From the NCBI RefSeq assembly GCF_036046055.1, contig NZ_CP107939.1:4154001-4218000 (forward strand): 64,000 nt of DNA. Direction: 5' to 3'. How positions within the stretch are numbered: position 1 is the stretch's first letter; the number at the start of each line of letters is the position of its first letter. A program made the translations under genes and the position numbers. The notes beneath the pieces were generated by a model. It was not told the origin of the DNA. It worked only from the letters and a program-made list of their open reading frames with translations, and searched no databases. This DNA is from Nocardia sp. NBC_00403. GTDB taxonomy: Bacteria; Actinomycetota; Actinomycetes; Mycobacteriales; Mycobacteriaceae. Below are positions 1 to 8,551 of this stretch, piece after piece.

Positions 1-1
1 G

Positions 2-157
2 CCTCGAGCCACCATCCTTTGCGAATCACTCAGTGTCACAAAGGGGATGATCGCAGAGGGCGACGGCGGGTTCGACGTCGTCGTGGTGGCTGCTGGCTGG
101 TGGTTTTCGGTGCCGTACGCAGTGCTCGCCAACAGTGCGACGGTCGTCACGGTATAG
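2..157 (+). CDS. C-terminal end of an unidentified protein (5' part outside window)
   Basis: An open frame enters from the left edge and stops at TAG 155-157, giving about 51 residues. The peptide has a hydrophobic stretch (FDVVVVAAGWWFSVPYAVLA) and ends in VVTV. I do not recognise a family. It could be the tail of a neighbouring gene or chance, since only the end is visible. Confidence 0.25.
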   Translation, partial: PRATILCESLSVTKGMIAEGDGGFDVVVVAAGWWFSVPYAVLANSATVVTV

Positions 158-472
158 GTGATTGCGCGGCTGACCAGACCCAGTGGTTAGGGGCCGTTCG
201 GCTGTGCGGGATCGGGATGCGGGCCGAGATGGGCGGCCGGCCATGTCTGCGGCCAGTGAGAGGTTCGTGCAGTTGCAGTGGACCGGCCATCCGCGCCGCA
301 GCGACTACCGAGGTCGTGACAAAAGTCTGACGATGCGGGCGCGCCGAGCGAAAATTCTGTGGTGGGCAGGCAGGATCAGGCCATGACTTCAGCTTCGGTG
401 CAGAACCACGTGATCGCCGTCGCGGCGCTCGCCGAACCTCGGGGCCTGCCGTGGGGAAGGGGCTGAGGCTCG
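158..472. other. Intergenic, no gene recognised
   Basis: About 315 bases with only arginine-rich shadow frames. It is the upstream region of the epimerase gene. GGGGAAGG, a purine-rich ribosome-binding site, lies about 10 bases before the GTG at 473. Confidence 0.4.
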
Positions 473-1531
473 GTGCGAGTACTGCTGACAGGTGCCGCCG
501 GCTTCATCGGGTCCCATGTCCACAGTGGCCTGTCGGCGGCGGGCCACGAGGTGGTTGCCGTGGATGCGATGCTTTCCGCCGCGCACGGACCCGCTGCTGC
601 TGTTCCGCATGGTGTGCGGCATGTGGACGTACGCAACCCTGACACCTTGGATGTGTTGCTGCGCGGCATCGACGTCGTATGCCATCAGGCCGCGGTCGTC
701 GGAGCCGGCGTGAGCGCGCAGGATGCCCCGGGGTATGCCAGTCACAACGACTTCGGCACGGCGGTGGTGCTTGCGGCGATGGACCGGGCCGGGTGCCGCA
801 AGCTGGTGCTCGCGTCGTCGATGGTCGTGTACGGCGAAGGCCGCTACTACGGCGAGCAATGTGGCGCTGTGGAAGTCGGCGTCCGCCGACGAGCGGACCT
901 CGACGCGGGGATTTTCGATCATCGCTGCCAGGAGACCGGGGAGCTGCTCACGTGGGGTTCCGTCGGCGAGGATGCGCCCTTGCGACCACGAAGTCTGTAT
1001 GCGGCAAGCAAACTGGCGCAAGAGAATTACGCGGCGGCCTGGGCGACCGCGACCGGTGCCTGCGTCACCGCGCTGCGGTATCACAACGTTTACGGCGACG
1101 GGATGCCGCGGGACACACCGTATTCCGGGGTCGCTGCGATATTCCGGTCGTCGCTAGAGGCGGGGCAGGCGCCGCAGGTGTACGAGGATGGTAGGCAGAC
1201 CAGGGATTTCGTGGATGTCACCGATGTTGCCGCGGCGAACCTCGCTGCCGTGCAACAGCCGCTGCCGGGTTTCGTCGCGCTCAACATCTCCTCGGGCCGC
1301 CCGATCACGATTGGCGAAGTCGCCTCGGCGCTGGCCATCGCGCGTGGTGGCCCGGATCCTGTAGTCACCGGGCGGTACCGCGCCGCTGACGTCCGGCATA
1401 TCGTGGCCGACCCTGATAGGGCAAGGCGCATTTTGGGGTTCGTCGCTCAGGTCGATCCGATCGAGGGCCTCACCCGGTTCGCGTCCGCGCCGCTGCGGGC
1501 CGCCGCCGGAGTCGGGGCACCGACGGTGTAG
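473..1531 (+). CDS. NAD-dependent epimerase/dehydratase
   Basis: 352-residue extended short-chain dehydrogenase, the class that epimerises or dehydrates nucleotide sugars in the cytoplasm. The N-terminus carries the NAD-binding glycine motif TGAAGFIG (residues 6-13). The catalytic YxxxK is YAASK (Tyr176, Lys180). The length is typical of sugar epimerases. The GTG start is chosen because it sits directly before the Rossmann strand (RVLLTGAAG) and has a purine-rich ribosome-binding site. The gene converges on the histidine kinase gene with only three bases between the stops, so the two transcripts face each other. It lies beside glycosyltransferase genes, which fits making a sugar donor, but the substrate cannot be read from sequence. 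Confidence 0.85.
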   Translation: MRVLLTGAAGFIGSHVHSGLSAAGHEVVAVDAMLSAAHGPAAAVPHGVRHVDVRNPDTLDVLLRGIDVVCHQAAVVGAGVSAQDAPGYASHNDFGTAVVLAAMDRAGCRKLVLASSMVVYGEGRYYGEQCGAVEVGVRRRADLDAGIFDHRCQETGELLTWGSVGEDAPLRPRSLYAASKLAQENYAAAWATATGACVTALRYHNVYGDGMPRDTPYSGVAAIFRSSLEAGQAPQVYEDGRQTRDFVDVTDVAAANLAAVQQPLPGFVALNISSGRPITIGEVASALAIARGGPDPVVTGRYRAADVRHIVADPDRARRILGFVAQVDPIEGLTRFASAPLRAAAGVGAPTV

Positions 1532-1534
1532 CGG

Positions 1535-2560
1535 TCAGCTCTCGGGCAGCGGTAGCCGGATCTCGAAACGGCAACCCTGGTCCCGGTTTTCGGCGGTGAT
1601 GTCGCCGTGGTGGGCTTCGACCAGCCCGGCCGCGATGGCCAGCCCCATGCCGCTGCCAGTGGGGACACCCTCGGCAGCGACCGGGGAGCGTGCGGCGGTG
1701 CCGCGGTAGGCGACCTCGAAAATACGCGGCAGGTCCTGCTCCGCGATCCCCGGGCCGGTGTCCTCGACACGGGCCCAGGCGTGGCCGTCGCCGGTGCCCG
1801 CGGAGATCGCGACCCGGCCGCCGGGCGGGGTGTGGGCGATGGCGTTGGAGACGAGGTTGGTCAGGACACGACCGAGCGCATGGTCACTCGCGGCCACCAC
1901 GATCTGCGAATCGGGTTGCTCCACACGCAGTGCCACCCGCGCGCGTTCGGCGGTCGGGCGATTCGCGGCGAGTACTTCGTCGATCAGCTCGCGCAGATCC
2001 ACCGGCTCCAGTTCGAGCCGTAGTGCGCCCGCGTTGATCTTGGACATCTCGAACAGGTCGTCGACCATCCGTGAGAGTCGGTCGGTTTCGATGCCTATCT
2101 GTTCGGCGTAGCGCATGACATCGGGCCTGTCGGTGACGACACCGTCCGACAGCGCTTCGGCCATCGCGCGGATACCGGCCAGCGGTGTCCGCAGGTCATG
2201 GCTGACCCAGGCGACGAGTTCTCGTCGGGAGTGTTCGGCGGCTCGTTCTTGTTCGCGGATCTGCTTTTCCCAGACGGTTTTTCGTGCTTGTTCGCGGCCG
2301 AGCACTACTGCCGCAGGTACCGTCACTGCTGCGACGACGGCAAGGACGATGGCGGTGCGCTGAAGTTCATGGGTGAACATCAATCCACTGACGCCGATAA
2401 TGCCCGCGAGCGTCGAGAGGGTCGGGATCAGCACGAGCACGGCCATGCTGGTGGTCAGGGAGCGGTTGCTGGTTGCGCGCAGAATCAGGGCGCCGATCAC
2501 GACTACCGGCACCGAACAGGCCAGTGCGTAAGCGATGAGCTGGGTGGCGTCCTCAGGCAT
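1535..2560 (-). CDS. Sensor histidine kinase
   Basis: Membrane-bound two-component kinase, 341 residues from the ATG at 2560. Three membrane segments occupy about residues 7-30, 40-60 and 69-89, followed by a short linker and a HisKA domain with phospho-acceptor His121 in [12 protein letters not shown]. The HATPase domain shows the N box ([14 protein letters not shown]), a G1 box (DTGPGI) and a G2 box (GSGMGLAIA). There is no large sensor domain, so the membrane segments probably sense. The open frame extends 18 codons further upstream, but the ATG at 2560 overlaps the response-regulator stop as ATGA, the usual coupled arrangement, so I take that start. It forms a pair with the upstream regulator and shares its operon with a polytopic membrane protein. 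Confidence 0.9.
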   Translation of the reverse strand: MPEDATQLIAYALACSVPVVVIGALILRATSNRSLTTSMAVLVLIPTLSTLAGIIGVSGLMFTHELQRTAIVLAVVAAVTVPAAVVLGREQARKTVWEKQIREQERAAEHSRRELVAWVSHDLRTPLAGIRAMAEALSDGVVTDRPDVMRYAEQIGIETDRLSRMVDDLFEMSKINAGALRLELEPVDLRELIDEVLAANRPTAERARVALRVEQPDSQIVVAASDHALGRVLTNLVSNAIAHTPPGGRVAISAGTGDGHAWARVEDTGPGIAEQDLPRIFEVAYRGTAARSPVAAEGVPTGSGMGLAIAAGLVEAHHGDITAENRDQGCRFEIRLPLPES

Positions 2561-3261
2561 CACCGACCGCCGGTCTCGGCGCGATTGCGTGCCCACGCAT
2601 ACCCGCGTCCCCACACCGTTTCGATGCGGTGCCGACAGCCGAGTTTGGCGCGTAGCCGCTTGATATGCACTGTGACGGTGGACAAGTCGCCGAAGTCCCA
2701 GCCCCAGACCTGCGCGAGCAGCTCCTCGCGGCTGAACACCCGTCGCGGATTGCGAAGGAGAAATACCAGCAGGTCGAACTCACGCGGGGTCAGCTCGACC
2801 GGCATCCGGTCGATGAGCGCCAGCCGCAATGCCGTGCGCACCTCGATAGCCCCGTCGCGCAGGATGGCTTGCTCGGTGTCCGGTTGTTGCTGTGATCTGC
2901 GCAGCACGGAGGAGACCCGCAGTGCAAGCTCGCGCGGACTGAACGGCTTGGTGACATAGTCGTCGGCCCCGGCCTCCAGGCCCAGGACCCGATCGTCCTC
3001 GTCGCCGAGCGCGGTGAGCAGGATAATCGGTGTGTGCGGGCGTGGTCCGGACCGCACTTCGCGGCAGATATCGATGCCGTCGGGTGCCGGCATCATCACA
3101 TCGAGCACGGCGAGCTCGATTTCGCGCTCACCGGTGTCGGCCAGCGCGGCCGATGTGGCGGGGCCGTCAGCGGTTTCGATGACCGTGTGCCCGTCGCGTT
3201 CGAGGTAGCGTCGCACCACGTCTCGAACTACGGGGTCGTCGTCTGCGATCAGAATGCACAT
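2560..3261 (-). CDS. OmpR/PhoB-family response regulator
   Basis: 233-residue DNA-binding response regulator. The receiver domain shows the acidic pocket (DDD at 7-9), phospho-acceptor Asp54 in VLDVMMP, Thr83 and Lys105 in YVTKPFS. The C-terminal winged helix is complete ([19 protein letters not shown], then a recognition helix and VWGRGYAW). It is translationally coupled to the downstream kinase (ATGA) and begins four bases after the stop of the upstream membrane-protein gene, so the three genes are probably one transcript. A likely target is the 101-base divergent promoter region at 4622-4722, but this is inference. Confidence 0.92.
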   Translation of the reverse strand: MCILIADDDPVVRDVVRRYLERDGHTVIETADGPATSAALADTGEREIELAVLDVMMPAPDGIDICREVRSGPRPHTPIILLTALGDEDDRVLGLEAGADDYVTKPFSPRELALRVSSVLRRSQQQPDTEQAILRDGAIEVRTALRLALIDRMPVELTPREFDLLVFLLRNPRRVFSREELLAQVWGWDFGDLSTVTVHIKRLRAKLGCRHRIETVWGRGYAWARNRAETGGR

Positions 3262-3265
3262 GCTG

Positions 3266-4621
3266 TCACCAATTCGTCAGGATTGTGTGAGCGATGAGAA
3301 GCGTGCCGAGCGCCTGGACTGTGAGCCAAGCACGGCCGGTGGATTTCGGCAGGAACGCGGTCGCGGTGAGCACCCAGATATCGAATGGTAGCCAGATGCG
3401 TTCTGTCTCGGCTTTGCTCAGTCCGCTCGCGTCCGCGACCAGAATCGCGCACACGCCCGCGAGCACCAACAGCGCGGTGGGATCGAGTGCCCGCAGCGTA
3501 GTTCGGGACACTGCTCGGTGCACCGCCGCCGCGGTCGCGAGGCCGACCGCGCACACCGTCGCGGCGAGGTTGCCCCACCACCAGTACGCGAAGGGGCGCT
3601 CGGAGGCGATGCCTTGGTAATAGCGTTGCACGACAAGGTGATAGCCGTCCAACCACCAGAATCCGGCGGAGGTGAAGGTGAGAGCGACGAGCAGTGCGCC
3701 ACCGAGGGTGGAGAGCAGTGGACGGAGGGTCCTGGCGGCGATGAGGACCGCAACCGCGGGTAGCGCCATCAGCACCAGGCCGTAGCTGAGGAAGGCACCG
3801 AAACCGAACAGGAGCCCCGCCGTGACGGCGGCAATCGGCCGACCGGCGGGCCGGGTGGCCAGAGCGAACAGTGCCACCGCCCAAGCGGTCACCCCGGCGA
3901 ACATCGCATCGGCCGACACCGCCAGCCACAGCGCGGCCGGTGCCAGCGCGAGGAACGGCAGTGCGGCGCGGGCTCGGTCTTCGGCGTCGAGTGCTCGCAG
4001 CGTGACCGCGACCGCCACTGCGGCGCTGCACCCGATCAGCAGGCACGCGGTTCCCGCCCACGCACCGCCGCTGAGACCGATTCGGTCCAACAGCACGAAG
4101 AACACCAGTGCGCCCGGTGGGTGGCCTGAGACGTGGGTGGTCCATGAGTCCGGCTGGAAGTCCAAGATCCGGCTCGAGAACCCGCGCAGCATCGCCGGAA
4201 TGTCGGTGACGCCGCCGACCTCATGGAGGTATTCGTTGGAATCGGTGAGTCGGCCGGTGAATCCGCGTTGCCAGCCGTCGACCATGGCCAGCGAGAATGC
4301 CCACACCATCGCCGTCAGCCAAGCCAGCGCAAGCAGTCGCCGCCACGGAAGACGCGCGGTCAGCTCGGGGCCGTACATCACGACGGCGATGGCGACGGCG
4401 ATGGCGGGAAAGCTGCCTGGGCCGATATGTGGAAGCCAGTTGCCGAAGAGCGGAGCCGCGCCCGCGTAGAGCGAACGACGCCACTGTTCGCTAGCGATTT
4501 GCGGAACCAGGAACGCGGCACCGACAAGCACGGCAGCCGAGCCTGTGCCGATGATGTCGCCGCGTATTCCGGATCGGGGCCGGGAAGCGGCCACAGTGAG
4601 GTCCTGCACGATTCTCACCAT
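3266..4621 (-). CDS. Polytopic membrane protein, probable GT-C-like glycosyltransferase
   Basis: 451 residues with about 11-12 predicted membrane segments and short loops. A large loop between the early helices carries acidic and aromatic residues (LTDSNEYLHEVGG) and THVSGHPPGALVFF. A conserved loop acidic/His region next to membrane helices is typical of GT-C lipid-linked-sugar glycosyltransferases and their uncharacterised actinobacterial relatives. I see no definite catalytic signature, so the GT-C label is an inference from topology and context. It is the first gene of the operon with the response regulator and kinase (4-base gap) and diverges from the GT2 operon. It may make or sense the envelope glycoconjugate to which the rest of the locus contributes. 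Confidence 0.7.
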   Translation of the reverse strand: MVRIVQDLTVAASRPRSGIRGDIIGTGSAAVLVGAAFLVPQIASEQWRRSLYAGAAPLFGNWLPHIGPGSFPAIAVAIAVVMYGPELTARLPWRRLLALAWLTAMVWAFSLAMVDGWQRGFTGRLTDSNEYLHEVGGVTDIPAMLRGFSSRILDFQPDSWTTHVSGHPPGALVFFVLLDRIGLSGGAWAGTACLLIGCSAAVAVAVTLRALDAEDRARAALPFLALAPAALWLAVSADAMFAGVTAWAVALFALATRPAGRPIAAVTAGLLFGFGAFLSYGLVLMALPAVAVLIAARTLRPLLSTLGGALLVALTFTSAGFWWLDGYHLVVQRYYQGIASERPFAYWWWGNLAATVCAVGLATAAAVHRAVSRTTLRALDPTALLVLAGVCAILVADASGLSKAETERIWLPFDIWVLTATAFLPKSTGRAWLTVQALGTLLIAHTILTNW

Positions 4622-4722
4622 AGATCCGCAATGGCCGATCCAGCTGCTGGTCTGGTCGCCGTCATCGTTTCGTCACAGGTTTTTCGACCTATCGGCCGAC
4701 GGTGAGGCTTAGCGTCGAAACC
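4622..4722. promoter_or_regulatory. Divergent promoter region between the two glycosylation operons
   Basis: 101 bases separate the start of the membrane-protein/two-component operon (minus) from the GT2 start (plus). Both operons must be driven from here, making it a plausible binding region for the adjacent response regulator. I see no clear direct repeat in it by eye. Confidence 0.5.
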
Positions 4723-5394
4723 ATGACAAATGCGCTGGACAATCCGGGCGGAGTCACCGTGGTGATCCCATGCCGGGACGAAGCTGAAGCATTGCCGGAC
4801 GTGTTGGCGGCCATGCCGGCCGGCTACCACGTGCTGGTCGTCGACAACGGCTCGACCGATGCGACGGCGGCGGTGGCCAGGGTTCGCGGGGCGAGGGTCG
4901 TGTCCGAAGACCGGCCGGGATACGGTGCCGCGGTCCAAGCCGGGATCGCCGCAGCGACCACTGAGCTGGTCGCGGTCCTCGACGGCGACGGCTCGATGGA
5001 CCCCGGCGAGTTGCCGGGACTTGTCGACCTGATGCACAGCGGCGCCGACCTCGCGGTAGGTCGGCGTGTCCCGGTGGAATCCGGTGTCTGGCCGTGGCAC
5101 GCGCGCCTGGGCAACCGGCTGATAGCGCGTCGGCTGCGCCGCAAGTACGGACTGCCCGTGCATGATATCGCCGCGATGCGGGTGGCCCGCCGGACGGCGA
5201 TGTTGTCGCTCGGGCCGTTGCACAATCGCTGCGGGTACCCCCTCGAGCTGCTCATCGGCGCAGCAGGAGCGGGCTGGAAAATCGTTGAGCGCGACATCAG
5301 TTACCGGCCGCGTACCGGAGGGATCTCCAAAGTGTCCGGTTCATGGCGCGGATCCCTGCACGCCACCCGCGACTTCCTGGCGGTCCTCCGATGA
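4723..5394 (+). CDS. Family 2 glycosyltransferase
   Basis: 223-residue GT2 enzyme of the dolichyl-phosphate-mannose-synthase-like type, using a nucleotide sugar at the inner face of the membrane. It shows the N-terminal VTVVIPCRDEAEALPD strand, DNGSTDAT (nucleotide binding), and the metal-binding acidic motif AVLDGDGSMDPGEL, followed by an amphipathic C-terminal region with RPRTGGISKVSGS, a loop common in this group. It has no C-terminal membrane anchor. The ATG at 4723 is preferred. An upstream GTG at 4702 would add seven residues that are not part of the fold. It is the first gene of a five-gene operon in which each gene overlaps the next by four bases. Confidence 0.88.
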   Translation: MTNALDNPGGVTVVIPCRDEAEALPDVLAAMPAGYHVLVVDNGSTDATAAVARVRGARVVSEDRPGYGAAVQAGIAAATTELVAVLDGDGSMDPGELPGLVDLMHSGADLAVGRRVPVESGVWPWHARLGNRLIARRLRRKYGLPVHDIAAMRVARRTAMLSLGPLHNRCGYPLELLIGAAGAGWKIVERDISYRPRTGGISKVSGSWRGSLHATRDFLAVLR

Positions 5395-6086
5395 CCGTGT
5401 GCGACGCGACCACGCAGCAGGTGACCCTGCTGGTGATCGCGAAGGCGCCGATCGCCGGTTATGCCAAGACCCGGCTGACGCCGCCGTTGACGCCGCAGGA
5501 GGCGGCCGAGGTCGCGGCGGCCTCGTTGCTCGACACGCTCGATTCGGTACTGCACAGCTGTGTCGCCCATCGCGTGGTTGCGTTCACCGGGGATCTGGCC
5601 GCCGCGGAACGGCGGGAGAAATTGGCAAGGGCACTGGGCGAATTCGAGATCGTGCCGCAGCGCGGAGCGAGCTTCGGCACACGGCTGGCCAACGCGCACG
5701 CTGACGCCGCCCGCCACGGGCTGCCCGTACTGCAGATCGGGATGGATACCCCACAGGTCGGTGCCGAGGTATTGACCCGAGCAGCCCGCGACCTGATCGC
5801 CTGCGACGACTCCGTGCTCGGCCCTGCCGAGGACGGTGGCTGGTGGGCACTCGGTCTGTCCATGCCGCAGGCCGCACGAACTCTCATCGACGTGCCGATG
5901 TCGACCGCACGAACTGGACATCTGACCCGGAAAGCTTTGCAGTACTGCGGTAATCGAGTGCAGATGCTTCCTACATTCGCCGACGTGGACACCTTCGACG
6001 ACGCACTGCGGGTGGCCGCCACCACCGATGGGTCCTTTGCCGAGGTCATGGCTGAGCTGCGCCATCGAAGTGTGGCGCTGCGATGA
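5391..6086 (+). CDS. TIGR04282-family (DUF2064) transferase
   Basis: 231-residue member of the TIGR04282/DUF2064 family, a nucleotidyl/glycosyl-transferase-like fold named after arsenosugar-synthesis candidates. The N-terminal signature LLVIAKAPIAGYAKTRLTPP is a nucleotide-binding loop like that of CofC/MobA-type enzymes. A second conserved stretch is QIGMDTPQVGAEVL, followed by LGPAEDGGWWALGL. The ATG at 5391 overlaps the GT2 stop (ATGA). Earlier in-frame starts lie inside the upstream gene. The neighbouring GT2, methyltransferase and Moco enzyme form a set commonly seen together in actinomycetes, but the product is not known. The arsenosugar name should not be taken as a function here. Confidence 0.85.
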   Translation: MTVCDATTQQVTLLVIAKAPIAGYAKTRLTPPLTPQEAAEVAAASLLDTLDSVLHSCVAHRVVAFTGDLAAAERREKLARALGEFEIVPQRGASFGTRLANAHADAARHGLPVLQIGMDTPQVGAEVLTRAARDLIACDDSVLGPAEDGGWWALGLSMPQAARTLIDVPMSTARTGHLTRKALQYCGNRVQMLPTFADVDTFDDALRVAATTDGSFAEVMAELRHRSVALR

Positions 6087-6760
6087 GCACGATGGACACC
6101 GAACTGTTCGACGAGGCGCTGACCGGTGCGGACTGCTGGGTGCGCACCGCCGACGGGCCCCGGCGTCGACTACCCGCCCGGCAGTGGCTGGGGATGGCCG
6201 ACGCCGACTTCGCCAACCGGTACGCAGACACCGCGCTGACCTGTTGTTGTGACGGTCCGACCATCGACATCGGCTGCGGACCCGGGCGTCTGGTGGCCGC
6301 GCTGCTGCGGCGTGGTGTCGTCGCACTCGGGGTCGATATCTCGCCCATGGCAGTCGAGGTCAGTCGGTTCCGCGGTGCTCCCGCGCTTCGACGGGATCTG
6401 TTCGGGCCGCTGCCGGGCTCGGGGCGGTGGGCATATGCGATCCTGGCCGACGGCAACATCGGCATCGGCGGCGACCCGATTCGCATCCTGACCCGCGCCA
6501 AGAACCTCCTCGCCCGCGACGGAGTCGCGATCGTCGAATTCGCAAGACCCGGAACCGGAATGGTGACTCGTACCATCCGACTGGAGACGCGAACCCGAGC
6601 CGGGGAATGGTTCCCATGGGCGCGCGTCGGCATCGACCTCGTCGACGAGGTCGCCGCTGCTGCCGAGCTGCGTGTGCTGGCCACCGCGAACGTCTACGGT
6701 CGGCACATCGCTTGGCTGCATCGCGGCGAAACTCCCACGTCGAGGACGCCGCCGCGATGA
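6083..6760 (+). CDS. Class I SAM-dependent methyltransferase
   Basis: 225 residues with a Rossmann-like methyltransferase core. Motif I is TIDIGCGPGRLVAAL, followed by an acidic residue at the end of strand 2 (ALGVDISP). The protein opens with an FDEALTG...W segment and RLPARQWLG, typical of the methyltransferases found next to TIGR04282 genes. Start ATG 6083 overlaps the previous stop and its own stop overlaps the next ATG. The substrate is unknown. Context suggests methylation of the sugar or lipid product of the operon. Confidence 0.85.
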   Translation: MSTMDTELFDEALTGADCWVRTADGPRRRLPARQWLGMADADFANRYADTALTCCCDGPTIDIGCGPGRLVAALLRRGVVALGVDISPMAVEVSRFRGAPALRRDLFGPLPGSGRWAYAILADGNIGIGGDPIRILTRAKNLLARDGVAIVEFARPGTGMVTRTIRLETRTRAGEWFPWARVGIDLVDEVAAAAELRVLATANVYGRHIAWLHRGETPTSRTPPR

Positions 6761-7914
6761 ACACGCGGACCAGCACAGGCGCAGGTTCCTCGACCGCACG
6801 TGGACCTGAGATCGTTGCCAGAGTCGGTATCGCGCTCGGAGCGGCCGTGCTCGTGTGCTTCGTGACCGGACTGCTCAGCCATTGGATCCAACATCCACCC
6901 CATTGGTTCTGGTGGCCCGCGAACCCGGCATGGCTGTATCGACTCACCCAGGGTCTGCATGTGATCTCGGGAGTAGCGGCGATCCCGTTATTGCTGGTGA
7001 AGCTGTGGGCGGTGTACCCGAGGCTGTTCCAGCGGCCGCTGATCGGACCACCCTTGCGTGCGCTCGAACGCGGCTCGATCGCCCTGCTGGTGGGGGCGAC
7101 GATCTTCCAACTGTCGACCGGGCTGCTGAACACCGCGCAGTACTACCCATGGAAGTTCTTCTTCCCCACCACCCACTATGCGATGGCCTACGTCGTGGTC
7201 GGCGCACTGGCGGTGCACCTGGCCGTCAAGCTGCCGGTGATACGAAAGGCATTGAGCCGTCCAGTCGACTCCGATCCAGACACCCCGAGCGCATCGCCCG
7301 CGGATACCTCTGGACACCACCGAGTTTCACGCCGCGTGGTGCTGGTTGCCGCAGGGTTGTCAGCGACTGCCGCGACCCTGGCCGTTGCCGGTCAGACGGT
7401 GCCATTCCTGCGGTGGGCCGCGGTCCTGGCACCACGCAGTGGGCAAGGGCCGCAGGGAGTTCCGGTCAACCGTTCCGCGAAGGCGGCCGGGATCAGTGAA
7501 CACGCCCGTGCGCTCGACTACCGGTTGACCGTCATAGTCGGTGACCAGCGGCGCGGCTTCAGCCGAGCCGAGTTACTCGCACTGCCCCAGGCCAGCGCTC
7601 GACTTCCGATCGCCTGCGTCGAAGGCTGGAGCGCCTCGGCCGACTGGTCCGGCGTCCGCCTGCGTGACCTGCTCGCCGCAGTCGGTGCCTACCGTGGTGG
7701 CGATGTCCGTTTCACCTCACTCGAACGTGGCGGCCTCTACAACAGTTCGCTTCTCCCGCAACGACATGCGGTCGACACCAACACCCTGGTGGCTTTGTCG
7801 CTGAACGGTGAAACCCTTGATCTCGACCACGGGTATCCCTGCCGCTTGATCGCTCCCAACCGCCCTGGCGTGCTGCAGACGAAATGGCTGTCCGCGATCG
7901 AGGTGCTGACATGA
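6757..7914 (+). CDS. Membrane-anchored molybdopterin-dependent oxidoreductase
   Basis: 385 residues in two parts. Residues 1-165 have four membrane helices (about 20-45, 61-88, 104-127, 140-162) resembling a cytochrome-b561-type module. His42, His68, His140 and His154 lie in or at the helices and could bind haem. Residues 190-215 are a fifth hydrophobic segment headed by a twin arginine (HRVSRRVVLVAAG, Arg192-Arg193). Residues 225-385 are a sulfite-oxidase-like Moco domain with the candidate molybdenum-ligand Cys287 in IACVEGWS. With four helices before it, the Tat-like segment would place the Moco domain outside the membrane. The start at 6757 overlaps the methyltransferase stop (ATGA). A longer upstream frame lies inside the methyltransferase gene and is rejected. 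The substrate is unknown. Confidence 0.87.
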   Translation: MNTRTSTGAGSSTARGPEIVARVGIALGAAVLVCFVTGLLSHWIQHPPHWFWWPANPAWLYRLTQGLHVISGVAAIPLLLVKLWAVYPRLFQRPLIGPPLRALERGSIALLVGATIFQLSTGLLNTAQYYPWKFFFPTTHYAMAYVVVGALAVHLAVKLPVIRKALSRPVDSDPDTPSASPADTSGHHRVSRRVVLVAAGLSATAATLAVAGQTVPFLRWAAVLAPRSGQGPQGVPVNRSAKAAGISEHARALDYRLTVIVGDQRRGFSRAELLALPQASARLPIACVEGWSASADWSGVRLRDLLAAVGAYRGGDVRFTSLERGGLYNSSLLPQRHAVDTNTLVALSLNGETLDLDHGYPCRLIAPNRPGVLQTKWLSAIEVLT

Positions 7915-8327
7915 CTGCGGTGCGCGTGCTGTTATTGCTGGCCGGTCTGTGGCTGGGGTGGTACGGACTGTCCTTGCTGCTGGACCTGAGCACCCCCGAT
8001 CTGCTGTCTGTCGCGGTGTGGTTCACCGGTGGAATCTTGCTGCACGACGCGGTTTTCGCGCCGTTGTGCGCAGCGGTCGGGATAGCCGCGCGGCGCATTC
8101 TTCCGCGCGCATGGTGGGCGGCAGGCGCGTGCGGTGCGGTGTGCACGGTCGCGCTGGTGCTGATCGCCGCGCCTGTGCTCAGGCGCGGTCATGCGATGCC
8201 CGACAACCCCACCGTTCTCGACCGCGACTACATGGCCGGGTTCATCGTCGCGGTGGTCATCGTATGGGCACTGGTTGTCCTTGCCGAGATCATTCGACGG
8301 CGGATCGACAAAGGAACACCGCGATGA
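7911..8327 (+). CDS. Small four-helix membrane protein
   Basis: 138 residues with hydrophobic segments at about 3-24, 33-58, 67-90 and 106-127 and a basic tail (RRRIDKGTPR). No catalytic motif is visible. The ATG at 7911 overlaps the stop of the Moco enzyme, so the two are translated together and may act as partners in the membrane. I do not recognise a named family. Confidence 0.75.
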   Translation: MTAVRVLLLLAGLWLGWYGLSLLLDLSTPDLLSVAVWFTGGILLHDAVFAPLCAAVGIAARRILPRAWWAAGACGAVCTVALVLIAAPVLRRGHAMPDNPTVLDRDYMAGFIVAVVIVWALVVLAEIIRRRIDKGTPR

Positions 8328-8551
8328 ACTACACACTGTGCCCGCATCATGGAGAAGAACGGCGTCCAGGTTCCCATAACCGTGTCGTCGACCACGACAT
8401 CGCGACCGGGGTCCGGCCGGACATGATCGAACACGGGTGGACCACCGACGCGTGGCTCGCGCTGGGTTCAGCAACAATTACGGCACGGTGCACTTCGACC
8501 GGGCAATCCTTTACGGCGCCGCCGCACCGGAATCGTGGGGTCTGGGTCTGA
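8324..8551 (+). CDS. Short ORF, doubtful
   Basis: A 75-residue frame starts with an ATG that overlaps the stop of the preceding membrane-protein gene (ATGA), the same arrangement as in the operon above. It runs 41 bases into the 3' end of the convergent TetR gene. The peptide (MNYTLCPHHGEERRPG...) matches nothing I know. Only the coupled start argues for it. Confidence 0.2.
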   Translation: MNYTLCPHHGEERRPGSHNRVVDHDIATGVRPDMIEHGWTTDAWLALGSATITARCTSTGQSFTAPPHRNRGVWV

